NCBI GenBank assembly: GCA_039545275.1
Contig: BCHS01000002.1
Coordinates: forward strand, 186,001 to 250,000
Reading direction: 5' to 3'
Origin: Pseudomicrostroma phylloplanum
Lineage: Eukaryota; Basidiomycota; Exobasidiomycetes; Microstromatales
Length of the DNA: 64,000 nt
The translations under genes were made by a program, and so were the position numbers. Positions 43,968 through 55,024 of this stretch are shown here, piece after piece. Below the pieces are notes generated by a model. The model saw only the letters and a program-made list of their open reading frames with translations. It was not told the DNA's origin and made no database searches. The stretch's first letter is position 1; each line of letters starts with the position of its first letter.

Positions 43968-46171
43968 TCATGACAGCGACATCGATGCCTCGCCTGCGTC
44001 CACCGCTACGCCTACGCAGTGTGCGCCCATCTCGTGGGGGGCTCCCGCCGACGCCAGGATGATTTTCTGTCCGTCAGGAGAATACCGAACCGATGTTGGC
44101 GTGAACGATGTCCCTGCGAAAGAACAAGCTTGCGAACGTGAGCAAAGGCAGGCAGCGGTACGAAGGAACAATGAGACTCACCACTAGACATCGGTACGGG
44201 CACCCCTTCCAGCCTTGTTTGAGGCCCCGCTTCAGGGTGAGAAAGCAGGTCCCACGTATACACTGCAGCCGTGCCTGTCACGATGGCTAGCTGTGGTAAT
44301 GGCGCTGCTGCTGACGGTGCGGTGAGATTCGCGCTACCTGCTGCCGTTGGCATTGGCCTCCAGGTACATGTCGAGACGGACGCCGAGAACAGTGCGACGG
44401 TCAAGAGCTGAGGGGCAGACGTTGGCAGCGATGATGCGGGGTCATCCACCAAGGAATAGATGAAGACCGTAGAGGGCATCGTTTCTAAGCAAGGCAAGCT
44501 TCGTCGGTTAGAACACGACCCTCATCCTTCGTCAGATTATCGCGCTCCTCAGACTCACCATTCCTCACCGCCAGCAACCTCCCACTTGGGTCCCAATCCA
44601 TCCAGCATATTCCGACCTTCGGGTTGTGTTTGTCCCAATCTGCCTTGAGCGCTGGCGGAGCGACGGGTAGCGAGCCCTGCAAGAAGCCGACAATTCCCCG
44701 TCCGCCAGTCTGCTCAATCCACCCCGTCGGCTCGCGAAAGGAGCAAGCAGATGACTTGAAGTGACCAGACGAAGAAAAGTTCCTCTTCGACAGGTCCAGT
44801 GAGGGGCGCAGCATGCCCCAGTCTCCGGCGTCGGGGGAGGCATCGATGAAGGGGGTGAGCAGGTGGACATGCTCGTCGTAGCCGCCTACGGCCAACAGCC
44901 CCGTTGCGTGATGGCCCGATTGACCAGAGGGTTGCCATGCGACGGTCCTAATGCCAAGACCTCCCCCGGCTATGATGACCCCCTCATCTCCGTTCTCTTC
45001 CTCTTTCGCTCTGCTCGAGCTGCTCCGAGTGTTGGGTCCAGAAGAGGAGCGCAGGCTGCTACTACCGCTACCACTCGCCCCGCTCGCCCTGAGATTGGCG
45101 CTTTCCCCTTCCAGCCCATCGCTGTGTGGCTCAAAGAAGATCGGTCCTTCACTCTCCTTCTTCGCATCGCTCGAGATCATCAGCGTTCCCCTAGAGTGGC
45201 CCGTTGGCGTGAAGAGGTTGAGCTTGTACTCCGTCGAGGACTCCCATACCGCGATGAGAGCGCCGTCGAGTGACCAGCTGAGGGAAGCAGCATCATTCGT
45301 CCTGGCTGGGAACGAGCTCTCCAGAGTCCAATTGGAAGCCAGACCTGGCCCTGAAGAAGACGAGGTGGACCCGCTTCGATTGAACGCCAGAAGCGCTGCG
45401 TAGCTTCCTTGAGGCCTTGATGCTTCTTGCTCAACGTAGCGATATATCGCTATCGTCTCTGGTGTGCTTGTGTTGGGATTGGCGCGATGCAACAGCGCGA
45501 ATCGTGTTCGGTCAGTTGGGTGGGGAAAATCTGACAACGCAGAGTGCGGGAGGACAGGTCAGAGGTAGTCCGACATCTCCACAAGTTCGACGCCTGAGAT
45601 ACCCACATCTGCTCCTCTTGACGTCAGGAAAGAACGCTGCCGACGAATCGGCGAGGCAGTGGGCGGTCATACCGAGCTGAACATGCGGAAGGCAGAGTCA
45701 TGCCATCAGCTACTATCTCTGTATTGAGTAGTCCAAAAGCCTCTGTCTCACCTCATCTGCAGCAAACGTCAAGATCGTCGGCGGTCCTCCGGCCGGCGCC
45801 CAAGCAGCTCCCGTCATCTTCATCGGCCCACTCTCCAGAACAGCCACAGCGCCTACATCCTCATCCCCCTTCTCCTCCCCGTCCGGCAAGATGGCGCCCT
45901 CGTCCGGCTGTCTCCTCGGGTCCAGCACGAAAACATCCACTCTCCCAGCACTGAGCGAAGCAGCAAGAAAGTAGGCGCCATCTGGCGACCAGGCCGTGTG
46001 CTCGATGGGCGGATGAGAGGAGGGAAGGGTCCAGGAGCGAACGAGGGAGAGGGTTGCGGCGGATCGGACTAGGAGAGTGCGAGATTCGGCGACGGAGAGG
46101 AGAAAGGTGGACCCGGGGGAGACGTGCAGGTTGGAAGGCGAGTCCAGTGGGTAGAGAGGCGTGAAGTCCAT
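43968..46171 (-). CDS. WD-repeat protein of the WRAP73/Wdr8 family
   Basis: WRAP73/Wdr8 proteins act at spindle poles and centrosomes with SSX2IP/Msd1-type partners and help minus-end anchoring of microtubules. Five exons (46171-45752, 45676-45607, 45530-44559, 44484-44182 and 44113-43968) give 636 residues. Seven-bladed propeller strands are spread over them: MDFTPLYPLDSPSNLHVSPG, HTAWSPDGAYFLAASL, AAWAPAGGPPTILTF, ASLSWSLDGALIAVWES with TEYKLNLFTP, IRTVAWQPSG, HNPKVGICWMDWDPSGRLLAVRNE and SVRYSPDGQKIILAS. The order fits human WRAP73 (460 residues). The excess length is a Ser/Gly-rich insert near residues 265-310. The second intron has a GTGGGT donor. I chose it because it alone keeps the frame. 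Confidence 0.85.
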
Positions 46172-46897
46172 GACTTCGGTTGACTATCGGTCAGGAGTCA
46201 GGGCTGAACGAGCACCGAAGGATGTGCGTCTCGGTGTGAGGAGAGGGCGAGAAGAAAGGAGCGGATCTGGGCGTGCAGCGGAAAGACGAGGTGTTGGACT
46301 CCTCCCTGCCCACGCGACGCGACTCCGCGATGATCCGCTCTACGAAAGAAGCCTGTAGCGATTTGCAGATGACCGCGATAGGCTGGTAGAGTCTCTTTCT
46401 AGAGGTATGATCACGGTGTTTTGAAGGCTTGGACAGCACGATCAGGAGAATTCGTCCTGCGTGAGCTGTGTTGGAGCATAGAGGAAGGTGTCGTCGAACG
46501 GGAACAATCGCTGGTGAGATGTCAATGCGAAGCTCCTCTCAGGCCACTCAGGGCCAGCAGACTTAATCTCTCAAGGCCATGCAATCGAGAATCGAATGCC
46601 TTGTGTTGCCAGGACGTTGCCGCCAACTGGAGAGGTACCACTCTAGTTCCGTAGTAAGGCCTCTCTCTTTCCATGCCTCGTCGCCGCCAGTGCTATTCAT
46701 CGAATGTCTCCTAGCCACAAACGCAGTGCAAGTAGCATAGTCTTGTCACAAGCTCTCTCCGTCTTCTTTCGCGGGTGCCCACGACCTACACTTCTCATCC
46801 TCTACTCCACTTGTACGAGCTGTGCTTCAAAATCCTCCGGTGCATTTCACACCTCGTTCCGTCCCTGCTTACGTGTTGCTCGTGTCCAAAGGCCAGT
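46172..46897. promoter_or_regulatory. Divergent promoter region between WRAP73 and COQ3
   Basis: A 726-bp gap with start codons at both ends. The frame of COQ3 is open back to 46775 with no earlier ATG. No named regulatory element is visible. Confidence 0.4.
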
Positions 46898-48000
46898 ATG
46901 ACCTCCCGTCTGACCTCCAGCAGCCTCCTGCTGACGGCCAGTGTAGCTCTCGTGGCCGGCTTGGGCAGTCTGTGGCTGCTTCGTCCACCCAAACCGCTCA
47001 AAGACCGCCTCAAGGGTCCCGATGAAGCTCAGGGCGAGAAGGACAAGGTCATGGACCTGGACGTCTATGGCGAAGAGGGCTGGTGGTGGCCCGACCCAGA
47101 GTTCGCTCTTCTCCTAGTGAACAGCGCTCGTATACCATACTTTGACAGTATTTGGAAGGCGAAGCTGCCAGGGGAGCCAAGAAATGAGAGCAAGTACGTG
47201 GACGTGGGCTGTGGAGGTGGGACAGCGACCGAAGCACTGGCTAAGCTCGGGTACAAGATTGTTGGCGTGGACCCATCCGAGGGGGCAATCGAGCAGGGTC
47301 TGGCGCATGCAAAGGAAGCTGGCATCAGCAACATTGACTATCAGGTCGGGTGAGTGGCTTCAGAGAGGTTCACTGGCGAGACCAGCTTCCGCAGCTCACA
47401 TCACCTTGGATCCCAACACCCTCCACAGCTCTGCCGATTCGCTGCCTTACGAAGACTCATCCATCACAGGTGTCATCTCGAGCGATGTACTAGAGCACCT
47501 GGACGACCTTCATGTGGCTCTCGGCGAGATCCACCGGGTTCTGAAACCAGGCGGCGTCTTCGTCTTCGACACCATCAACAGGACGCGGTGGTCGTGGTTC
47601 TCTACTATCCTCGTGGCACAGAAGTGGCTCAGAATTCTGCCAAAGGATGCTCATGACTGGAGGCTGTATAGTAAGTACAATGAACAGATGCCCAAGAGCC
47701 TTTCAGAGCTCACGCATCCTTCTCCTTCCACTTGCAGTCACGCCTGCCGAGCTTCAGCAAGGCCTGATCATTGCAGGTTTCGAGCCCTCGGACACCTCAG
47801 AGTGGGTCGGGATGCGGCCGACCTTGAGGTGGCCTCATCAAGGTCTCTACCGCTTAGTCTTCCTCGGAAAAGGATTCGGAGGACTGATGGATCACTGGAA
47901 GATGTGTGGAAATGATAGGTCGGCTTCATATCTGGGGTGGGCTAGGAAGCCATTGTCAGGTAAAGGACAGGGCAGGGCGGCGACGGAGGAACAGCCATAA
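46898..48000 (+). CDS. COQ3: Ubiquinone biosynthesis O-methyltransferase COQ3
   Basis: Coq3 performs the two O-methylations of the ubiquinone head group on the matrix side of the mitochondrial inner membrane. Three exons, 46898-47349, 47429-47670 and 47738-48000, give 318 residues. The SAM-binding motif YVDVGCGGGTATEALAKLG is followed by GVDPSEGAIEQGLAHA, VISSDVLEHLDD and LKPGGVFVFDTINRTRWSW, the last being the UbiG/Coq3 signature. Next come LRILPKDAHDW and ITPAELQQGL, whose first codon spans the second intron. For the first intron the acceptor at 47428 is the only one that gives a full intron and the right frame. The N-terminus has a hydrophobic segment (LLLTASVALVAGLGSLWLL), perhaps part of import or membrane anchoring. 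Confidence 0.92.
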
Positions 48001-48299
48001 AGGGCGCTGTAATGCCTCGAGTGCGATGAGTTCGAGCCCACAATCTCAAACACGGACACAGTAGTTCAGTGATCGATGCGTGAGATGAGTATTGAACATG
48101 CTCAAAGGAGCAAGAGAAACGGAAGGGAGAAACATCGACGTCGCTGAACCTGACAGGTACAATGGAAAGACCCAGAGACCATCGACTGCATCCCTCCCTT
48201 ACTAAGGAAAGGATGGAAGCAGCGCTCAAGCCTCATCTCCCCACGCGAAGGCCAAAGTGTGCTGGTGCTACAAAGGGTGAAACTTGCATTTTGAGTCGT

Positions 48300-49649
48300 T
48301 TACTCCTCAGTCACGACAATGGTCGACTTCTCGGAAGTGTAGATACCATCCAGGAACTTTCGGATATCCTTGTTCTTCACGAGACACTGACCGTGCAGGT
48401 CGGCAGCCGATTGCGAGACCTCCTCGATGTCGTTACCTGAAAGGGTAGATGGAGGCGCGGTGTCAGCGGACGTGTCGCGAGTAGAGGGTGGGGATCAATT
48501 TCCCAATCCTCAACGCCATGCTCCATCTCGGAAGTTTCCAATTGCCAAGATTGAGCCCGAAGCATACGGAGTCCACTTGTTTGGCGCTCCGAGAGGCCGA
48601 GACATCGAAGAGGAGCGGAAATAGTGATGCTAGTGCGGGCTTCCTCCGTCGTGATAGACAGCTCCAGCTCCAGATGTCTAGGCCAAGCTCTGCTCTATGC
48701 CCCTCACGGCATCTCTCCTCCAACCACGCAACCTCCGAGCCCACCCCTGAGACCTTGTGCGCGTGTACTCACCCTCAACCAGGACCTGGTCCTTCTGTGC
48801 TGGGTCGTCCTTGATTGTCACACCCTTGCGCATCTCAACGTGGCGCACACGCTTCTCTCCCAGGAAGTTACGGATCTCCACCGACCTTCCACCGTCACCA
48901 ATGATCATGTTGATGGGGAAATGGGCGTAGACAGCTCGGCACTTGTATTGGAAGCCAACAGTGACACCCTTGATCATGTTTGCGAAGACGGCCTTGGCGG
49001 TTCGCAGGCAAGCGAGGTGCTTTCGGCCACCGTGCCAGACGATGAACTTGATCTTGTCACCCTCGGGCGACTTGATCATGCGGATGTCCATGTTCATGTG
49101 CTTGACATGCTGTGGGTTGGGGAGCAGAAGGGGAGGGATGCGTGGTGAGCAGAGTGCTCTGAGTACGATCAAATGGACGTATCACATCCAATTGAGTCGA
49201 CATCATCTTTGCTGCCATCTCCGATAGCAAGGCGCTCTTCCTCCTCCTATGTCTTCCTCGATAGCCTGTGAAGACGGTCGCTACGCCTTCCTTGGCCCTG
49301 CAGATAGGTGATGAGACATCTACCCCTCAGTGCTTCAGGGTGACCCGGCGGCTGTTGCTTCCAGCCTAGCAAGACGATGATATCTCACTCGTCTTGCTCT
49401 CTCCTGCATTGCCACCATGACATGATTCCTCAAATCGAGCCCTTCTCCCCTATTCCATTCCAACAGCGCAGGGCTTCTTCCGCGTCCCTGCGCTGATATG
49501 CGTGTTCCATCTTCGCATGTGCCTAGAATCGTAAGCCTCACCTTTGTGAGCTCTCCACGGGGTCCCTTGACAGTGGCCTGTCGAGAGTGGAGGGTGACGG
49601 TCACATCCGAGGGGATGGCGAGCTCGACTTCCTTAAAGATTTGGAGCAT
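48300..49649 (-). CDS. RPL9: 60S ribosomal protein uL6 (RPL9)
   Basis: Component of the large ribosomal subunit near the base of the stalk. Three exons, 49649-49542, 49109-48773 and 48436-48300, give 193 residues, the usual length. The sequence is clear from [20 protein letters not shown] and [10 protein letters not shown] through [48 protein letters not shown] and [20 protein letters not shown] to IVVTEE. The introns are long for this window (432 and 336 nt), as is typical of ribosomal protein genes, and they hold no recognisable snoRNA. The gene is divergent from the GT4 gene with a 1-kb gap. Confidence 0.98.
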
Positions 49650-50654
49650 TTTGGGATGATGTAGGGGGTTGGGTGTGGGTGAGGATGAGGGCGGGTGGTC
49701 AGAATCGCTCGTTTGATCGTTCGACCCACTCGATTTTCAGGCCCGACGACTACGGCTGCTGTGGCTGCATATTACGTAAGCGAACAGAATCATACTCCGA
49801 CTTTCACCACGCGCTTCGTCCCAGCCGCCTCCTGTGCTTCTCCATAGGCCTCCGCATAGCTTAGCCTTTCGTGAGCATTACTTCGTCTCTTCTGTATGTT
49901 CAGTCGAGGCCTCTGTTCGAGATCATCATCATTCAGCTCTCCGCAATGGCAAGACTGATGTCACCCGATGACCACCCCTGTGCTGCTGACTGCCCGAGCA
50001 GTTGAGGGCCTGCGCCTGGCAAGACTTGCGGAACGGAGCGATATATGACTGCAGCCTCCTCTACAGGTCAAGGCATCAGCCATTTCCTCGATTGTATGGT
50101 GCCGACCTGCAATTGATGGGCCCACCTCGTATCAGTCGTGTCAGGATGACTGCTGTTGCCCTTGCGGAGCTCGGCACGTTGCGGATCTGGCTGCGAGCCT
50201 TGGGCGCACGTTGTGTCACATCGGCAAACGTGTTCGGGCTAAACTGGGTGGACCGAGCGAGTACTGATTCATCCTGCCCACGCTCCCCTGGAGGCCATCA
50301 CCGCGGGTGTTTGGCCCCTTGATGGCAAAGAACGCTGCATCTCTCTCAGAGGCAAAGAACATGCTTCGCTACCTGAGATGACCGGCAGTGGCAATCTCCG
50401 TCCGCCATCCGGCCACTCCCGTCCCTGTGTGGGGACAAACAGCAGCCCCCAACACGTCCAGGGGCTCGTATGTCCCGCCCCCCGGCACTTGTGCAACCAT
50501 ACCAAGTGCAATCCCTTTGACATATCTCTTGAACACACTCATCTCTACTATCTTTTGATCGCAGCATTCTCTGACCAAGTCCGCGCTCAAGCCAAGACCA
50601 GCATACCACCGCGATTCGACCTCACCAGGCTGACTCGCCAGCAAAGTCATTGCA
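49650..50654. promoter_or_regulatory. Divergent promoter region between RPL9 and the GT4 gene
   Basis: The gap is 1005 bp. Frames of up to 106 codons occur on both strands but show no domain. It should contain the strong RPL9 promoter; I cannot name its elements. Confidence 0.4.
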
Positions 50655-52720
50655 ATGGCTACTGACATCCGCCCCAGTAGCTACCCAGCGGACAGCAAGC
50701 GGAGGAAGCTGAGGGTGGCAATCATCACGGAGAATTTCCTGCCAAAGGTGGATGGCGTGACGAGAACATTGGCAAGACTGTTGGATCATCTGAATGCAGA
50801 AGGACACGACGCCATAGTGCTCGGACCAGAGACAGGAGTGGTGAGCAGACGCGTAAGGAAATCATCTGCGACGGCGGGTCTGCTTTGCTCACCTGTTTCT
50901 TTGCATCTGCTGCGCTAGCGAGAGTACGCCATGCATCCCGTCGTTGGGACCTTCGGCCTACCGCTCATCGTATATCCAGGCCTCAAACTCAATTTCTCTC
51001 GCCCGCGATTCATCAGGCGACTGCAGCAGTTCAAGCCAGATGTAAGTCCTCGGACGACAGTGTAGCGGAGAGACATACTCTGACGCCTCTCACGTTGATG
51101 TGCGAACCGCAGGTATGTCACTTTGTCGATCCAATTTGGCTTGGGGCTCAAATGCTGTTCGTCGTCCAGAGATGGATGCCCGAGGTACCCTGCGTCTCCT
51201 CGTACCACACGAACCTTCCGACCTATGCAACCCTCTTCGGCATGCCATGGCTCGAGTCAACAATGTGGTCACTGAGTCGCAACCTTCACTCGAAGTGCGA
51301 GATGGTCTTTTGCCCATCCAATAGTACGCGATCCATGCTGGAAGAGAAGGGCTTCAAGAATGTCGAAATTTGGAGTCGAGGCGTTGATACGACCATGTTC
51401 AACCCTCAAGCGCGAGATGACAATCTTCGAGCTAGCTGGGGCTGCTCTCCTGTTGAGATCGACCGAAAGACTCACCATGTACAAGCAGCTACACAGCTAG
51501 CGTGCAAATTCGGCCTCTCGCCAAAAGGATCTGTGAAATCACCCGCAAGCTCGCCAAACATCAGCCCCGACGATGAGAGCTTTATCCGCACACCTCCCGT
51601 CGGTCCAGTATCCCCTCTGAGTACGCCCCAATTCAGCCCGCCACCGGCATACGCCAGTCTGAGCGACATCCCGGATCTGGCCGGCGGCAACGCTTTCGCA
51701 CTCCCGCCCCCTGTCCTGCCACAGCCCTTTTTCCACCACTACGAGGCCACAGATGCAAGTGCTGGCCAGGGCAAGACCGTGCTACTCTACGTCGGCAGAA
51801 TCTCATGGGAGAAGAACATCCGTCTTCTGATCGAAGCTTTCAGACAGCTTCCTACTCCCGTGCGATCAAAGGCAAAGCTCGTCGTCGTGGGAGATGGCCC
51901 AGCACGGGCGGATCTGACCCGTCTGTGCAAGAAGCTTGGACTCGATGCCACCTTCATGGGCCATCAGAAGGGTACTCGTTTGGCAGCTATGTACGCCTCT
52001 AGTGACATCTCCGCCTTCCCTAGCCATACAGAGACCTTCGGACAGGTGGTGCTGGAAGCGCTTGCGTGTGGTCTGCCAGTGGTAGGCTTGCATGCTCAAG
52101 GTACCTCCGATCTAGTCACTCCTGGTCGAACTGGTCTCTTGCTCGACGTTGCCAAGGCTGCCAAGGCGGGGATCAGCGGGGCTCCCTCCTCCACGACGCC
52201 CGGCAGGCGTGCATCCAGTGACAGCTTCACCGGAAAGACAGAGCCTGACGCTTCCGCAAGTCCACTTGCCCTTACCCCACGATCTCGACCCGCCTACGAT
52301 CGTCGATCTTCTTCTCTTAAACCAGCCGGCAGCGCACCTGGTCTTGCAACCCCGATACCCACGGCTGCCGCATTTGCAGCCGCAATGTCGCCTGGCACCG
52401 CCGCCTTTACTGCCTGCGCTCGCTCGTACAGCATGCATCTGGAGCGCCTCATCCGCGATCAGCCGCTCAGGGCCGCAATGGGTCGGCAAGCTCAGGCAGA
52501 GGCGTCTCGCAAGACCTGGTGGGACGCCATGGATGCAGTCGTGCTTGGCTACGAGGCCGTCATCGAGAAGAGAGCGTCGAAGAACCTCAGCGATGAGGAG
52601 CTGGAGAGGATGAGAGATCGGCAGTGCAAGACCGCGCCCTTGACGGGTCCGTGGGTAAGGATGAGCATCATGCTCTACCTCTTGGCCTTTGTCCTCTTTT
52701 GGAGGTATATGATGGATTGA
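50655..52720 (+). CDS. GT4-family glycosyltransferase with C-terminal membrane anchor
   Basis: Three exons, 50655-50840, 50919-51041 and 51113-52720, give 638 residues. The N-terminal Rossmann domain has LRVAIITENFLPKVDGVTRTL and HFVDPIWLGAQMLF; the C-terminal one has VLLYVGRISWEKNIRLLIEAF, LVVVGDGPARADL, FMGHQKGTRLAAMYASSDI and the ETFGQVVLEALACGLPVVG nucleotide-sugar site (E-x7-E). This layout matches the SQD2/PimB-like branch of GT4, which transfers sugars to lipids. A Ser/Pro-rich insert of about 90 residues separates the two domains, and another lies after the second. The protein ends with one hydrophobic helix (MSIMLYLLAFVLFWRYMMD), probably a tail anchor. Donor, acceptor and location are not known. 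Confidence 0.88.
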
Positions 52721-53051
52721 TTAGAACCAGCGCTGGTCGCTATAGATCCTCTTGAACTTTATTAGATCCTTCTTGTACCTCTAGCTTTAGATTCGTGCTT
52801 CTATTCAATTGTCATCTTCTGATTCTATTGCTATCGAGAGTGCTGACCGCATCTACTCGGATCTTGCCATGATGCCTTGCGAATGAAGCCGTCACGTCAA
52901 CTGTCCCTTTCCTAATCTCCGCTCCCTTTCCGCTTGAGCATCCCCCAATCCCGACGGCTGACTCGGCCCCCTGTCCCGCCTCCGCATTAGCTCCTCATCC
53001 TTTGTATTACAGGCTGCCTTTCCTTCCTCTTCACTTCCTCTTAGCTGCGAG
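52721..53051. promoter_or_regulatory. Gap between the GT4 gene and the MCH1-like gene
   Basis: A 331-bp stretch holding the GT4 3' end and the promoter of the transporter. The first 110 bp are AT-rich. Nothing else is recognised. Confidence 0.4.
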
Positions 53052-55024
53052 ATGAAGGCTCAAGATGTGTTGACAGTGGCCTGCATCGCAGCCACTTCGC
53101 TCACAGCCGGTAGCATCTTGTGAGTAAGATACGCCGCCGTGAGTCTGTAGCCCCGCACCTGTCCCTGCGTTGCTGATCAAGCCACCCCTTGCACCCTCGC
53201 CTACCCGGCACAGCTGCTTTCCCCTCTTCGGTCCAGCTCTGACCAGGGACCTGGGCTTGAATCTCACTCAGACGAATACGATCTGGGGAGGAGCTGTGCT
53301 GGGCGAGTACCTCACAGGCGGCATCTGGGGCCTTCTGGCGGACTGGTACGGACCGCGGGTGTTGAGCATTAGTGCCGGTCTGCTCTTCCTTGTGGGCTAC
53401 CAGCTCATCTCACACGCCGATGTCGTCGCTTTGAACGTGGATGTTATCGGCGATGGCGGTCTTGACGATGGCGATCGGCCGATGGCTTGGGGGATGTTCG
53501 TCCTCACAGTGGCCAGCTTTGCGGGGATCGGAGCAGCAGTCGCAGCATCGTGAGTGGGCGGTGGGCAATCCCAGTTCTGGAGGGGAGGACTCATGCTGAC
53601 TATGTACATCGTCCGCAACAGCTACTTCGCTGCTGTGACAGCCTCCACCCGCTTATTCAGATCAAGGCCTGGCCTCGCTATCGCAGGACCCCTCACTCTC
53701 TTCAGTCTTTCCTCTCTCTTCCTTACATCTGTGGGCATGACCTTCTTCTCGGATCACACAACCGGCGACCTCCATGCTCCCTCATTCCTCTCATTCCTCG
53801 GCATTCTATTGGGCGTCACCAACGTTATCTCTGCTATCTTCATGGACGTCAAGCCACCGCAGGAGAAAGCCATCGTGAATGGGAGGGCGGCCGAGTGGGA
53901 CACAGATGGCGAAGGTCCACATGTCAATGAGAGGACATCGCTACTGTCTGCAAGCGACCGAGGGGAAAGTGAAGCCACAGTGGAGCGGCCTCTGTTACCA
54001 GGGGTGCCCGAGTCGCAGAGTGTCTCGGCCTTCCTGTCCTCGCCGCCTGTGTGGGCTCTTGGTCTCCTGATGTTGGTCGGGGTGGGGGCGGCAGAGATGG
54101 TGTTGAGCTCCGTGAGTTACATGGCATTGGGAAATAGCTCGTCCGCCAAGCTGATCAGGCTAGACTGACATTCGTTTCTCCAATACTCCTGATCAGGTTG
54201 GCAACATGGTAGTCTCGTTGCTCGGGAACCAACCAGCGCAAGGCAAGACCTCTCCGTCTGCTGCCTCCGGATTTCTCTACCTCGCAGCCGCACCAGGTAT
54301 CGGTCCGGTCGCTCTGAGCATCAGGGCGAACCAAGTCAAATTGCTAGCGGCAGCCAACACTCTATCTCGTCTTCTCGGCGGCTTGTTGTCAGATGCTGTA
54401 GCACCCTCAGCCCTTCGCAGCAGAGATCTAGACCCCGACCGTTCCTCACATCTGCCCAGTCTCATGAACCGAATGGCAGCCATCAAGATCAGCAGGCTCA
54501 CCCTGCTCCTCTTTGCAATCTTGCTCTCGCTAGCAGCCTATGTATGGGCAGCATTCGGCATGGCGACGGTGGACAGCCTACCTGCATTCAGCATCGCAGT
54601 CGGAGTGTCCTACGGCCTTGTCTTCACCCTGGTACCCTCCGTCGTTGTAGCTTCGTGAGTGGCCACAAGAGAAGCTCGACAGGCACTGATTTGTGACTGA
54701 CCTTTGCCTCCTTCCCTTCTCCTCTCTTGCAGCTTCGGCACGGAGCATTTCGGCAGGAACTGGGGTCTTTTGACCTACTGCTGTGCAGTGGGCTCATTGA
54801 CCTACTCTCTCCTATACGCTACAGTGTCCGATGCTGTAGCATCCCGCGAGGGAGAGCATCGCGGGGGTCATTCGAGCGACGGATCCCCTACAGGTTCTGG
54901 CGGAGCGACATGTCTGGCCGGGCCAGCTTGCTTCCAGCCTTCCTTCATCGTCGCGCTCATAGGCATGGTATTCGCTCTGGTGGCCCTACTGCCTGTCTGG
55001 CGTCGCTGGAGAGATCACCTGTAG
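53052..55024 (+). CDS. MFS transporter, MCH1-like
   Basis: Five exons (53052-53119, 53214-53549, 53622-54111, 54197-54654 and 54733-55024) give 547 residues with about 12 hydrophobic helices. The N-terminus (VACIAATSLTAGSILCFPLFGPALTRDLGLNLTQTNTIWGGAVLGEY) and the loop GGIWGLLADWYGPR match the fungal Mch1 branch of monocarboxylate-transporter-like MFS proteins. A hydrophilic central loop near residues 225-265 separates the two halves. The second half includes AANTLSRLLGGLLSDAV and SFGTEHFGRNWGLLTY. Yeast Mch1 is vacuolar and its substrate is unknown, so no substrate is claimed. Several introns cut membrane helices, yet all phases join. Confidence 0.88.

Noticed and set aside
47350..47380. 31-nt first intron in COQ3 using a GAG acceptor
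   Set aside because: It would keep the frame but is too short and uses a poor acceptor. The 79-nt intron ending at 47428 has CCACAG and gives the better family alignment.
49110..49541. C/D box snoRNA in RPL9 intron 1
   Set aside because: A GATGATG match exists on the minus strand near 49200, and GTGATGA on the + strand near 49308. Neither has a box D (CTGA) at a usual distance or a terminal stem.
49905..49925. tRNA T-loop-like GTTCGAGATC
   Set aside because: No matching acceptor stem, anticodon arm or D-arm was found around it. No other tRNA candidate was seen in the window.
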